From assembly GCA_030765055.1 (NCBI GenBank), contig CM060947.1, positions 58,128,149 through 58,192,148 of the forward strand: a stretch of DNA of 64,000 nt. Reading direction: 5' to 3'. Position 1 is the first letter of the stretch, and the number at the start of each line of letters is the position of its first letter. The stretch comes from Mantis religiosa. Taxonomy: Eukaryota; Arthropoda; Insecta; Mantodea; Mantidae. The notes below the pieces were generated by a model, which saw nothing but the letters and a program-made list of their open reading frames with translations, ran no database searches and had not been told where the DNA came from. Positions 12,297-22,812 of this stretch are shown piece after piece. The position numbers and the translations under genes are program-made.

Positions 12297-12311
12297 TACT
12301 ATTACTATTAC

Positions 12312-12399
<88 letters not shown>

Positions 12400-12647
12400 T
12401 TTATTTTTATTATTATTATTGAATTTAGGTCCTCCAACGTTAAGTCATATCGGACGATGAATGAAATGGGTGAAATGATGCTCAATGCGTCCGGGGTCCA
12501 TGGAGCTTAGAGTTACCCGACATTCGTCTTTCAGGATAAGGGAAAGCCCCGGTAAATCTTTATCCAGGTAACTCACCCTGACCCAGATTCGAACTCGGGA
12601 CCTCTTGAACGTGAGGCAGACATGCTACCATCTACGCTACCGAGACG
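12185..12647 (-). mobile_element. SINE family 1 with expanded 3' tail
   Basis: The SINE body spans about 12421-12647 on the minus strand. Its 3' tail continues directly into the AT-rich triplet tract at 12185-12420. The whole unit is bracketed by the exact 15-base repeat gtcataaaagaggaa (12170-12184 and 12648-12662). The duplication therefore includes the microsatellite as part of the inserted unit. Confidence 0.93.
12213..12420. repeat. (ATT)n microsatellite derived from a SINE tail
   Basis: About 200 bases of ATT with a short ACT-variant block near 12291-12312. It lies inside the target duplication of the SINE, so it grew from the SINE's A-rich tail. Long poly-isoleucine frames here are artefacts. 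Confidence 0.95.
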
Positions 12648-12662
12648 GTCATAAAAGAGGAA

Positions 12663-13429
12663 GGTTTCGAAGAAGGGCAGTTTGAAAACCTACATTTGAA
12701 AACCAAATAATATATTCGCAATAAATGTACCATTAGGTTAAGCATGTGGGCATTCTCATAGTAAAGGTTAAGACAGCATGCAGAAACTGCGAATGCATGT
12801 AACGAAGGATAAAGTCAATCATTCAATATAAGCCATCATCACGACAAGCAATAAGGGAAGCGAAGCTGCAGAAATAATTAGCAGTTAGTGTGATAATGAC
12901 TACTACCGACATTGGGGCCAAAGTAATAAGAAGCAAGAAGCAGCTGCAGATAACATTTGTAGTAAGTGTCTTTCTAGTAAACCAATATACTTTACCAGAA
13001 ACTTATAGAAAGAGTTGCAATAAACTAGACTAGAATACGAAGATAAAAAGAAAACTAATATCGTTAGTTGAATAAGCTTTTTAAGAGGATTTACTCCATC
13101 TGCTAAAAGCAAATATGGAGCGATACAAACAAAAGAAATCAAATCAAGAGCCTTAAGAGGCATTATCTTCATTTTCCCTCTTTAACTTTCTTCGTGCTCC
13201 AGCCCAGCATATATGGGCAAAACAACAAGGCATAACAATATATGAAATATCCATTCAGTACTCGTCTAGCAAGAATTGCTCAAGTGTAAACAATTTTCTC
13301 CTTATATCATGCTGGTTTATCAGGTATTATTGCAGCTGTACACTTCATTGCAAGTATTAATATATGATATGATATATTTACTGTGCATATTTCAAAATTT
13401 TTCAATTTACAACTTTTGGCTACATTTAT
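12663..13429. other. no feature recognised
   Basis: AT-rich sequence. An 89-codon minus-strand frame at 12903-13172 is hydrophobic but shows no family motif, and I do not call it a gene. Confidence 0.5.
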
Positions 13430-14460
13430 TTGTCATTACCTTGTAGCTACCTTGGCTTGCATGACACCCTGGTCCTTTGCTCTGCCAGGTAGCTCTTAAC
13501 CTCCGTACTTCCTTGGTTACTTAATTAGTCCATTTCTTTCCCCTCCTCTTCCTTTCTTACATTTTTTACATTTCTGGCCCATTTTTCTTTTACTTTTCTG
13601 CAAGGACTTATCAATACTTCTTACCTTCTTTTCCTCCCTGTCCGTTAACATTTTTATAGCTACTATCCTCTTCTCTACTTTCTCCCATTTTTATTCCCAA
13701 ACTTTTTTCTCCATATTGCAATCTCCTCGTATTCTGTTACATAGTGTTCTATGCTTTCTTTTCCCCACACACAATTCACAAATTCCCTTCTCCCTACCTC
13801 TTATTCCTCTTAGAAATATTATTCAAGTTCTCATCCATGCTAACCCTTCTCTCTCTTGCCAATTGCAGTAATCTACATATGCTTCTCGTCCCCAGTTTCT
13901 TTTTATTTGCTTGTAAAATTGTATTTCCTGTCTTTCTATATCCTCTATTCTGCATTTCACCAATTTACCCACATCGCTTGTATTCCTTTCCTCTAATCTC
14001 CATATATCTCCCATTCCTATTTTTTCCATAATTCCTCCTATCTCTGCCCACCAACTCTTTCAGTTCTCTAATCTGTTTTGCTGTCTGATGCATAATTTCA
14101 TAATTTTCCCTTCTTTAACCAAACACCTATACCAAAATTATATTATTCTTTCCATTATTAATCCATTTCTTCTTGTCTTTTCTAATTCTACTAAAGCTAC
14201 TTCCCTAGGTGCTGACCTTGGTAAGCCTAGTAGCTCTTTACAAAACCTTCTGTAGTTTTGGTCCACCGTTTTGTTTATCTCTATGGCCCCCCCCCCCAGA
14301 TCTCCACTGCATACAGCATTTTGGATTCACTAGTGCTTCGTACATTCTTTCTAACCACTTGGTTGTCATTTCTAGGTTATATTTGCATATTCTTATTCCA
14401 CTCATTGCCGCCCTTCCTTTTGCTTCAAGTATAAATATAAAACAAAACAATGGAGCATTT
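13430..14460 (-). pseudogene. non-LTR retrotransposon relic, C-terminal ORF2
   Basis: The minus-strand translation gives, in pieces and several frames, KWLERMYEALVNPKCCMQW (about 14300-14360), QTAKQIRELKELVG (about 14050-14095), EGLAWMRT (about 13826-13850), FLRGNKR and finally CGEKKA (about 13753-13771). Cysteine motifs of the form C-x2-C near the C-terminus, after an arginine-rich segment, are usual in arthropod LINE ORF2 proteins. Stops and frameshifts are frequent, so it is inactive. The clade is not assigned. A run of C (14287-14299) disrupts one frame. Confidence 0.6.
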
Positions 14461-14572
14461 CGGACGTTCAACTGTCTGCAGAGACATTTGACGTAGAGAC
14501 ATTTGAAACGTTGTATGACATTATTTATAATCATCAATATTAGTCTCCAAATACAGCTAATGAAACAATATT

Positions 14573-14615
14573 GCCCGCCTCGGTAGCGTAGATGGTAGCG
14601 TGTCTGCCTCACGTT
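14573..14615 (+). mobile_element. SINE family 1, 5' half of a split copy
   Basis: The head gcccgcctcggtagcgtaga up to gcctcacgtt matches family 1 and breaks off at 14615. The missing remainder resumes at 15321 with tcacgttcaagaggtcccga. Confidence 0.85.
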
Positions 14616-14986
14616 TGAAGCGAAAAACAAAGGATGGTGGCCCGCAGGGTAAAGCAAAGAGATGTACTCTCAGGGTATGCGTGGATATGTATGAGAGTAA
14701 GGATGGTTCTAATGACACTGGAATGCAAGTTTCAAACTGATTTAATGACTGCTTCTCATCACATCAAACTCGAAGTTGCCGATCAAGGTTATCAATATTT
14801 CACTGTTCAGAGTGACCATATGTAGAATGCTTGTTACTCGATAAAACTTAGTTCGTTCTTCACGTACATATGAACCGACAAATATCTTCTCCCATCGCTT
14901 CTGGTGTGCCCTCGACCAAGACAGAAGTGATGACTTTCTTAATCGGCCCCAAGCCGCGGACTGTGTGTCCTCACTGGGCCCAGCTG

Positions 14987-15030
<44 letters not shown>

Positions 15031-15320
15031 TGTGACTTTCACTTCTGGAAGCCCTCGTTATTCACCCAAATATTCCCTTTGTGACTATTTTGTCCATTGT
15101 GATTATTAGTCTCGGTCATGCCATTATTAAGGGTCCAAAGAATACCTTTGAAACGGAGTCAAGTGCTACTCCTTTAGAACCCTGCTAAGACAGTTCTGTT
15201 TTACGTTTTCTTTTGTTAAAACTATTCAACTCAACTGTACGTGCACACGTTTCACAACAAATATACATTGCTTTGAAATCCATTACGATTCTTGATGCAT
15301 TGCATCCCTTCATTTCGATA
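14616..15320. mobile_element. 705-base insertion splitting a SINE
   Basis: The segment is flanked by tcacgtt at 14609-14615 and 15321-15327, a 7-base duplication of SINE sequence. It has no recognisable coding region. It contains a GT microsatellite at 14989-15034. The ends (tgaagcgaaaaac and tcccttcatttcgata) show at most weak inverted similarity. A 7- or 8-base duplication would suit a hAT-like or similar DNA transposon, but that is inference only. Confidence 0.55.
14989..15034. repeat. (TG)n microsatellite
   Basis: About 45 bases of TG with one A interruption, inside the insertion that splits the SINE. Confidence 0.95.
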
Positions 15321-15477
15321 TCACGTTCAAGAGGTCCCGAGTTCGAATCTCGGTCAGGGTGAGTTACCTATATAAGGCTTTTCTCGGGGGTTTCCCTTAT
15401 CCTGATAGACGAATGTCGGGTAACTCTAAGCCCCATAGACTCCGGACTCATTTGAGCATCATATCCATTCATTGTCC
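15321..15477 (+). mobile_element. SINE family 1, 3' half of a split copy
   Basis: Begins tcacgttcaagaggtcccga with an intact B box (gttcgaatct), and continues through ggtttcccttatcctgatag and gaatgtcgggtaactctaag. It ends near 15477 without the usual cgttggaggacg terminus, so it is 3' truncated. Confidence 0.85.
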
Positions 15478-16757
15478 CAATTATATTATATATATAATTC
15501 ATTCTCAGTAACGAGAAATAAACAAAGATTGGAACTTTGAAGGATTCAAAATATAATTTTGAAATCTTATTATTGAACTTTTGGGTAAAATATTATACCT
15601 CATATAGCTATCATAGATATGCGCTAGCACCTAGAAGTAACAAGACGAATATTATAAAACCGAAGTTAACTAAGGTGATTGAAGCCTTTAATTGAATGTG
15701 ACAAGGTGTAGCGCAGGCTTCTTAAATGCAGCGATGAAGTCGCTGATTAACAGAGTAATTATTAAATGAACGTGTGAAGCAACAACAGTAAAATTCATCA
15801 GACGAAGGACAAGAGATTGGTTGACACATACCTCAAGAAGGAATTATTTGCTAACTGGTGCACTGGAAGTATCGTAAATGAGGAAAAGTGTATTGTAACG
15901 ACAAAGGAAATATCACATTATCGTAACTATTTTAACTGACGTTAATTACGAACTGGGGAGAACGTAACTAGATGGTATTAAGAGTAAATTCGAATGGCAT
16001 GAGAGGCTTCGGCACACCAAAAGATCCTATTATCAAGTGGCGTCTAATTACAATTTAAAAACAAAAATGAAAATTACTTTGATTTAACACATTTAATAAA
16101 CTTTAGATACAATTACAATAAGCAAAAGCACATTTACCTTTTAAGTTAGATTCAGAATAGATGTGATTGCACTATATCCTTCTATACGTCTATTCCCTAT
16201 CAAGGTTCACCAAGAAAAAAAGAAAACAAGCGCCACGCTATGTTAGCCTCGTGCACAAAGCAGGAATCTATCCTCACTCCGGGTCCGCTAGCCATACTTA
16301 ATAAATAGTACCACAGAGAATAGACAAGACAGTATAGCTAGTATAGCTTCATCGCAATCTGCCACACGGCGAATGTAACGCAGAGGTAGTACAGTCGCTC
16401 AGGAAAGCAGTGAGCCCTCAGAAACAGGGTATAGGCCAAGTAATAAAGAAAACTCCTGTTAAAGTTACTGTCAGTACCTTGAGTTCTTACTGCTGTCATA
16501 AAGGCCTAAGGCCCATTCTGTGAGCACATCGCCTTATTACAGCGGTGAGTTGCTTGTTATTCACAACAGTCGTAACCACGACCGGCATAGAGACATTCTG
16601 CATCGGGTGTCGTGGTGGTCCGTCCATGTGACCGTAAATATCCTAATCTATGAACATAAAGGGTCAAGATCCAACATCTACAACATCGAATATTGTCTGA
16701 TTTGATACCCGGAATTCACTTACAAGGCTAGGGCGTTAAATGATCGATGTCACCCGA
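15478..16757. other. no gene recognised upstream of an LTR-like segment
   Basis: AT-rich up to about 16200, then more balanced in composition. A 61-codon frame at 16520-16705 is not recognised. Part of 16250-16757 may belong to the retroelement whose LTR-like segment follows, but I cannot define it. Confidence 0.45.
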
Positions 16758-17214
16758 ACATCGGAATTCCCGGTAGTACCAGCTGGCAGGTAAGGTCGAG
16801 ACGGGAATCATTCGGACCACGCCTACCCATATGTCTCTGTGGCGCTCGCAGAGGGGGTGGGGAGAAAAGTATCACGAGTTGCTGTGCCGTCTCTTTCCCC
16901 TCCCCCTGACGTCAGGAAAAATCATGATGATTCACTGAGCCGCAAAACTTCCAGACACAGCGATCGGCCTATATAAGCGCCACATTGGACGGCTCAGTCA
17001 GTTCTTAGTCGGATCGAGAGAGAGTTGTACTGCAGGGCGCTGAGTAGCGAGTGCAGTGTGGATTGAAATTGTGAGAGTTACGTAATCATGAGTGTTACGC
17101 AATTGTGAGTGTTACATAATTGTCTGTGTGTAATCGGCAAGTGTACTAACTGTAATTCGGTGGAAATAAAGAACTATTTGTATTTCTGCAACTTGGACTT
17201 TTATTTCTACGAAC
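16758..17214 (+). mobile_element. solo-LTR-like segment
   Basis: Candidate boundaries are tgtcacccgaacatcgg at the left and gaacctaca at the right, of the usual TG...CA form. Inside are a TATA box, an initiator, a downstream element and, about 170 bases after the start site, AATAAA (about 17165-17170). This U3-R-U5 order is that of an LTR. I find no matching target duplication, no coding region, and no clear primer site beside it, so exact ends are uncertain. A host promoter is the alternative. Confidence 0.5.
16970..17027 (+). promoter_or_regulatory. TATA-Inr-DPE core promoter
   Basis: tatataag at 16970-16977, TCAGTC initiator at 16994-16999 with the start A at 16996, and agttg at 17023-17027. 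The last is exactly +28 to +32 and matches the arthropod downstream promoter consensus RGWYV. Spacings are canonical for RNA polymerase II. Confidence 0.7.
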
Positions 17215-17616
17215 CTACAAAGTGACAATATTATTGAAATATGGGGAGCCAAAGAGAGAAGCTTAAAGCTCATGAAAATTTGAGATATTGGGTTTTCAAA
17301 ACAGAACTTTCCTTGAGAAAAGAATAACTGATGATTGATGGAACAGAATATCGCCTTCTTTTTGATAATGATACTTCTATTTTGATACTTCTCCTCGGAA
17401 GTAATATGGAAAGAAAGGACTTTATTCTAATCGCCCTTCCATTCTAAATGCTTAAAAATAGGAGTATCAGAAGTCACAAAATAAGTCAGGTTTAAATGCA
17501 ACACGTCAAAGCAACACGTTAAAACAACGCTATTCATCTGAATTGTACACACCTTATTTGTAGAAATCGCGCAATAGAGAAAAAGAGAATGAAGGTGATA
17601 TAGTGAGAGAGAGAGA

Positions 17617-17712
<96 letters not shown>

Positions 17713-18344
17713 ATGGAGGAGAGACGGAGTTCGTGATTGCATGTCATAGTCAGGAAAATCCACACTTCCTTTGTTCATCTCTTTTTTTCAGCAATATGAA
17801 CTCCTTTCAGACTTGCTTTTCCGTGCGGAGTTATTACTTCTATTGAAATTGTTCGTAAAAAGGCACCTTATCCTTAGAAGTGATAAAGCGGATCTAAAGT
17901 AAGCTGAAGTTAATCAGTTAAATTTTAATACTTTAGCAGATATAACAATAGCAAGTGCTATACTCCCTATAGGCCTTGTTGAATCTATTGATTTATTTGG
18001 CACGTGAATGTACGCTTGATGAATTATGTAAGAAAATCAATGTGAAATTGGATAGAATCTTTAACTTTATTCACCATTTACCTTACTTGAAGTATTCTCT
18101 TTCAAACAGAAGATAATGTGCCCGGATATCAGCGGAAGTACACTTTCTTGAGCACCGTGAATAACCAAGAAATATCATTTATGTTATGTGGTGTATGAAT
18201 AATATAAGGCACAAAGGAAATGTCCGATAACAACCAAATTTGAGCTTCATCTCAAAAATATTTTTAACAACTCCCTCTATACAATGGCTGTAATGATTTT
18301 GATTAAAATACCGTATATTATGATATTTACCAACAAAAAACGTA
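17215..18344. other. no gene; contains a (GA)n tract
   Basis: AT-rich sequence with a GA microsatellite of about 105 bases at 17604-17709. The open frames over that tract are low-complexity artefacts. I see nothing else to support. Confidence 0.6.
17604..17709. repeat. (GA)n microsatellite
   Basis: About 53 GA units with one early interruption (agagaggga). Confidence 0.96.
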
Positions 18345-18830
18345 GGGACGTAGAGTCAGACTGAAAAATTCAATGCCCTAGCCGGGATTTGAACCACGGA
18401 TCATATGGTCTCCATCCAGCCGCTCTAACCACTGAGCTACTATGGCAAACGTGCCGACATGACATTAAATTCTCCAACTGACTTGTGTTTTTCCCGGTAA
18501 ACCACTCAGGAGTTCTCATAAACACATGAGACAACTACCTTTAGCCTGGGCCTTAAAGTACTTACACGTTATAAGTTGCCATTAAGGTAGTTGTCTCATG
18601 TGTTTATGAGAACTGCTAAGTGGTTTACCGGGAGAAACACGAGTCTGTTGGAGAATTTAGTGTCATGTCGGCACGTTGGCCATAGTAGCTCAGTGGTTAG
18701 GAGCGGCTGAACGGAGACCAAAAGATCCGTGATTCAAATTCCGTCTATAGCACTGAATTTTTCAGTCTGACTCTACGTTTCCACAATTAAGCCTATACAC
18801 GGGCAGTGTGAAAGAACAAGTAATTTCCAA
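18345..18830. repeat. tRNA-like foldback element, most complete copy
   Basis: Two arms of about 195 bases (about 18345-18540 and 18583-18780) are inverted copies around a 40-base centre. Each arm carries a tRNA-like module at its outer side. On the plus strand this is ggccatagtagctcagtgg, a B-box-like attcaaattcc, then an outward gaatttttcag that could act as a pol III T-run stop. Beyond the right arm, acgggcagtgtgaaagaaca at about 18797-18816 matches the terminal arm of the 21893-21990 palindrome. The module can be folded as a tRNA cloverleaf with a 7-pair acceptor stem in the less decayed copies. It may have arisen as an inverted dimer of a SINE. Confidence 0.7.
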
Positions 18831-19132
18831 ATAAAATGTAGTTGTTAGGTTTTCTGGAATTTTCTTTCTGGAGCCCTCCTCATTCGGAAGGAATTGTATA
18901 TAATGATATAAAGCTGGCAGAAGTGTTTCTGAGAAATCTACTTTATTGGTATAAGTGTTGAACACTTTTTCATTTTCAAGAACTGTACCTATTTACTTGT
19001 TTCTCACAATTTTATGGAAACAATGTAGTGTTTCTAGGCCAGCATATAGTGACTTAAGTTTTTAAACATATACAATAGTTTCAATTTTCTCTACTGCCGT
19101 TGTATCCACAATGGATAAGGAATGAAATAGGT

Positions 19133-19370
19133 GCCCGCCTCGGTAGCGTGTCTGCCTCACGTTCAAGGAATCCCGAGTTCGAATCTCGTTCGGGGTGAGT
19201 TACCTGGATACGCTTTTTGTGGGGTTTTCCCTTACCCTGAAAGCCGAATGTCGAATAACTCTAAGCTCTATGAACACTGGGCTCATTTGAGCATCTTTTC
19301 GTTTATTCCACTCATCGTCCGATATAACTTTACTTTGGAGGACGTAAATTACAAAAAGGAAAAAAAAAAA
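19133..19370 (+). mobile_element. SINE family 1
   Basis: Full-length in outline: head gcccgcctcggtagcgtgtc (with a deletion of about 11 bases in the A-box region), gttcgaatct B box, and cgtccgatata...ggaggacgtaaatt ending in an A-rich tail. Flanks give an imperfect duplication (aatgaaataggt, aatgaagtataggt). Confidence 0.88.
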
Positions 19371-21560
19371 TGAAGTATAGGTAGTTATACAAGTTTATCT
19401 CGTTTATAACGAAGCATTTATAGGTAATGTACTTTCATAATTGTTTGCAAAAGTGATATTAAATAAATAGTACTGAGTAGAGTAAGTCCTATGGTTGTTA
19501 ATGTTTAATTTCTTAAATTAATATTTTAGAACAGAGTTTAAAAGCCGATGGTTTGTAAAAAACACTGCCTACTTCTTTGCATCTATTTTCACAGTATTAG
19601 ACACTTAAGTTCGAGTATTTTATTGAAATACGCTTTAATTCAATAAAAATATAAGGAACGAATCATATAAGATTAGGATATCTAACCGTTTATTTTAAAT
19701 ATGCCTTTTTAGATGTTATGAACAGTTTACTTGTTTAAAGTTCTGGAATAATTTTTGTTAAATTTGAATTGTATTCCCACATCATGTATATTTGGAAAGT
19801 CTTTGATTTTTCTACCCATAAACGTGAGGCAATCTGTATTGCCTAACTTTTGGAGAAATTATTGCAAATTTATCAAAATGAATTTATTTGTTTGACATTT
19901 TGAGATGTATCATTTTAAGCAATAGTGTACATATTATCATTTGTCATTCAACCCTGAGGCCACATTTACCCAATCATGACATTCTATTAATTTCTGGTTT
20001 TCATATTATGCAGTATAATTCCTAATTGAAAATACGGATTTATTTTATTCCAGTTCTCACGTGAATGGTACTTTTAAATAGTTTTTCACCGTGCGATAAA
20101 ATCAATAAAATGTTATGATTATTTTCAACTGTAAAGCGAATGCTGATTGGTTTAATATAATTTAATGACATGTAAAACACCAGCTGAAAGGCGAAATTAA
20201 GCTACTAAGATACTGTATTGGCAAGATAATTGCAATGAGAACAGATTTTTCTTTTCAAAACAAATGGAACTTCATTTTTTAAGCAGAACTGGGTAAAAGT
20301 ACATCATTTTAATAAATCCTCAGCAATTCTGCTTATACAATAGTAGATTGGCCAATAAGTTATGGTAGTTTTTGTATGTGCAAGTTTTGCGTTAAAAATA
20401 AAATGTTTTGGTAATGCGTTTAATGTTATTTTTAAATAGTTATCTGCTCTATAAAACAGTGTCTCAGTTTTTGTACGCTTATGTACTGTTTGTTCTTTTA
20501 GGTGAATTAAATGGAGTGTTAAGTCGACAAGAAAAAGCATTTTGACACCTTTTATATTTTGCGTGCCGTCCATCTTCCGAAGATATCTTAAAAGCTGGTA
20601 TTATTGAAAATACCCTTTGTTGTTGACTGAACACTCCAATTTATTGACCTGATAAGAACAACCGACATATAAGTACGATATAATGAAGCTTAATGCACTG
20701 CTTTGTAGAACGCAATTTTATGTCGAATTACATAAAAGGCGCTGCCAAAACATCTTATTTTTCGCACAAACATTCACTAAAATGTTTGGATTTATGGGCC
20801 ATCCCATTAATATATGCAGAGGAGTAAAGCAAATAAACGTACTAGCATAAAGTCTTTGGTTGGAGAATTGCAAGTAGGATGGTTTCATATATGCTTCATT
20901 GTGGGTAGTCACACCCACGTACACGTGTATCAATCCCTTTGGTGATCGTGTATTGTTTGCCATGAGTACCTCAGTGTACGTAGGAGGTTTGCTACCTCCA
21001 CATTCTGTTGATTACTTAGCATTATCTCGGATGATATTGGATAATGATGGATCTACAGGGTTAGAGTGGTGGCTAGTTGTGCTGGTGTGCACTGAATAAT
21101 ACATGTCCAACAAGAGAAGAAATTCATGCTCACTCACTTAAAATTTGCCCAAACGACCCCAAAATTAGGCTGTTCAGGGAGAGGAATGTCTAGCCGAATC
21201 CTTTGGAGATGAATTAATACTGCTTGTATATCCCTACCTTCAAATACTTTACAGAAAGTGTTACTGACATAGAACTCAGTAGGTATATCTCAAACAAATT
21301 ATACAAGTTCAACACTGTTCCCTATGCAGTGACACACTTCTCCCAGGGCATATAAAGTAACTGGAAGCATTGGTGGAAGCCATTCTAGAAAAGTAACTCA
21401 TATTGCTTGCGTCACATTTAGAGTAGTTCGATGGGCGTTCGACAATGTTCGTTCATTCAGAAGAGTTTCTAGCTTCTAGCCAGATCGTGACAGATGCGGA
21501 TAGTATTCAGGATGCAGTGACGTTTTGCCTTAAGTGCATTTTACAATAATGATCAATGTG
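19371..21560. other. no feature recognised
   Basis: AT-rich. Minus-strand frames of 80-90 codons (20304-20573 and 20718-20963) have no known motif and overlap others. I do not support any gene here. Confidence 0.5.
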
Positions 21561-21561
21561 T

Positions 21562-21607
21562 TGGCGGGCCCAAATGACCTCGCTGTCGACGGACCCTAAA
21601 ACACAAC
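21562..21607 (-). repeat. short dispersed repeat around gggcccaaatgacc
   Basis: The 45-base sequence gcgggcccaaatgacctcgc then gtcgacggaccctaaaacac is also present, inverted, at 41186-41236 with few differences. It abuts the foldback element at 21612. Probably the end of a longer repeat. Confidence 0.7.
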
Positions 21608-21611
21608 ACAC

Positions 21612-21990
21612 CCATGAAGGGGTAGAGCCAGACTGAAAAATTCAGTGCCATAGCCCGGATTTGAACCACGGATATTCTGGTTTCCGTCCAGCCGCTCTAA
21701 CCACTTGATCTACTATGGCCAACATGCCGACATGACATTAAATTCTCCAACTGACTCGTGTTTCTCCCGGTAAACCACATAGGAGTTCTCATAAACACAT
21801 GAGACAACTACCTTAATGGCGACTTACTTTGCTGTAAGTACTTTAAGACCCGGGCTTTATAGTTCGGACCACTATTAGGTACCATTAATGGAAATTAATT
21901 GTTCTTTCACACTAGCCGTGTGTAGGACAGGCTGGCTCTACCCCTTCATAGTGAGTCCTCCACACGGCTAGTGTGAAAGAACAATTAATT
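21612..21990. repeat. tRNA-like foldback element with long palindromic end
   Basis: The left arm carries the tRNA-like module in minus orientation (about 21640-21722; gtttccgtccagccgctcta). The centre (about 21815-21890) contains agttcggaccactattaggt, the empty counterpart of the site hit by the mariner at 1856. The segment atgaaggggtagagcc near 21613 recurs inverted at about 21934-21949, and a long palindrome closes the right side. It is a rearranged copy of the family seen at 18345. Confidence 0.65.
21893..21990. repeat. 30-base perfect inverted repeat
   Basis: Arms at 21893-21922 and 21961-21990 are perfect complements (gttctttcacactagccgtg and its reverse). A few more pairs extend inward with one mismatch. 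The loop carries ggctggctctaccccttcat. Confidence 0.95.
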
Positions 21991-22056
21991 TGCACACTAC
22001 ACTCAGTCACACAGTCACTTAGTCACTCATTCACTCACTCAGTCACACACTCAATA

Positions 22057-22324
22057 ACTCACTCACTCACTCACTCACTCACTCACTCACTCACTCACTC
22101 ACTCACTCACTCACTCACTCACTCACTCACTCACTCACTCACTCACTCACTCACTCACACACTCACTCACTCACTCACTCACTCACTCACTCACTCACTC
22201 ACTCACTCACTCACTCACTCACTCACTCACTCACTCACTCACTCACTCACTCACTCACTCACTCACTCACTCACTCACTCACTCACTCACTCACTCACTC
22301 ACTCACTCACTCACTCACTCACTC
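22057..22324. repeat. (ACTC)n microsatellite
   Basis: About 268 bases of ACTC with a single CACA interruption near 22157. The 144-codon THSL-type frame across it is an artefact. Confidence 0.97.
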
Positions 22325-22549
22325 AATGTGTTGGTACACCGTCATGCGAAAGAAACCAGTTGTTTTGTATCCATTGTCCGGATGTTTCATTATTTCTGCG
22401 TTTCTGAGGTGACGATAGATTTCCAACACATCTTTAGTTAAGGCATATTGCATATCTTCTGAAATAATTAACTGAGACACCCAGACCTGTTGCTAAATCG
22501 TATCTGTCTACATACAGGTATAGGAAATATCAACAAAATTGTCGCTCTG

Positions 22550-22800
22550 AAATGAAATGTGTAGTGTTTAACGCCCGCTTCTACTACATACGGCACCGCA
22601 GGTGATGACACTGATGATACACGAGATAAAGATGGAGCACCGGTGGAATGAGATGGCGGGGGAAACCGGAGGTCCTGGAGAAAACCCGCCCCAGCGCCGT
22701 GTTGTCCACCAAAAATCTCACTTTTCGGTCGCCTGGAATCGAATCCGGGCCACCTTGGTGAGAGCCAAGCGGTCTAACCACTGAGCCACGGCGCGGCCGC
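22550..22800 (-). mobile_element. SINE family 3
   Basis: A tRNA-derived SINE on the minus strand. The head near 22800 reads ccgtggctcagtggttagac with a B box gattcgattcc. The body includes gagaaaacccgccccagcgc (plus strand) and ends near 22550 at tgtagtgtttaacgcc. An exact 12-base duplication attgtcgctctg flanks it (22538-22549 and 22801-22812). Confidence 0.93.
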
Positions 22801-22812
22801 ATTGTCGCTCTG

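Noticed and set aside
17427..17778. Serine-leucine repeat proteins
   Set aside because: Shadows of the GA microsatellite at 17604-17709.
18360..18760. Functional tRNA genes
   Set aside because: The tRNA-like modules lie in inverted arms of a multi-copy repeat, have decayed stems, and the anticodon loop lacks the expected U33.
21973..22407. 144-codon THSL repeat protein, or a short-repeat array such as CRISPR
   Set aside because: It is a pure ACTC microsatellite. There are no spacers, and the context is eukaryotic.
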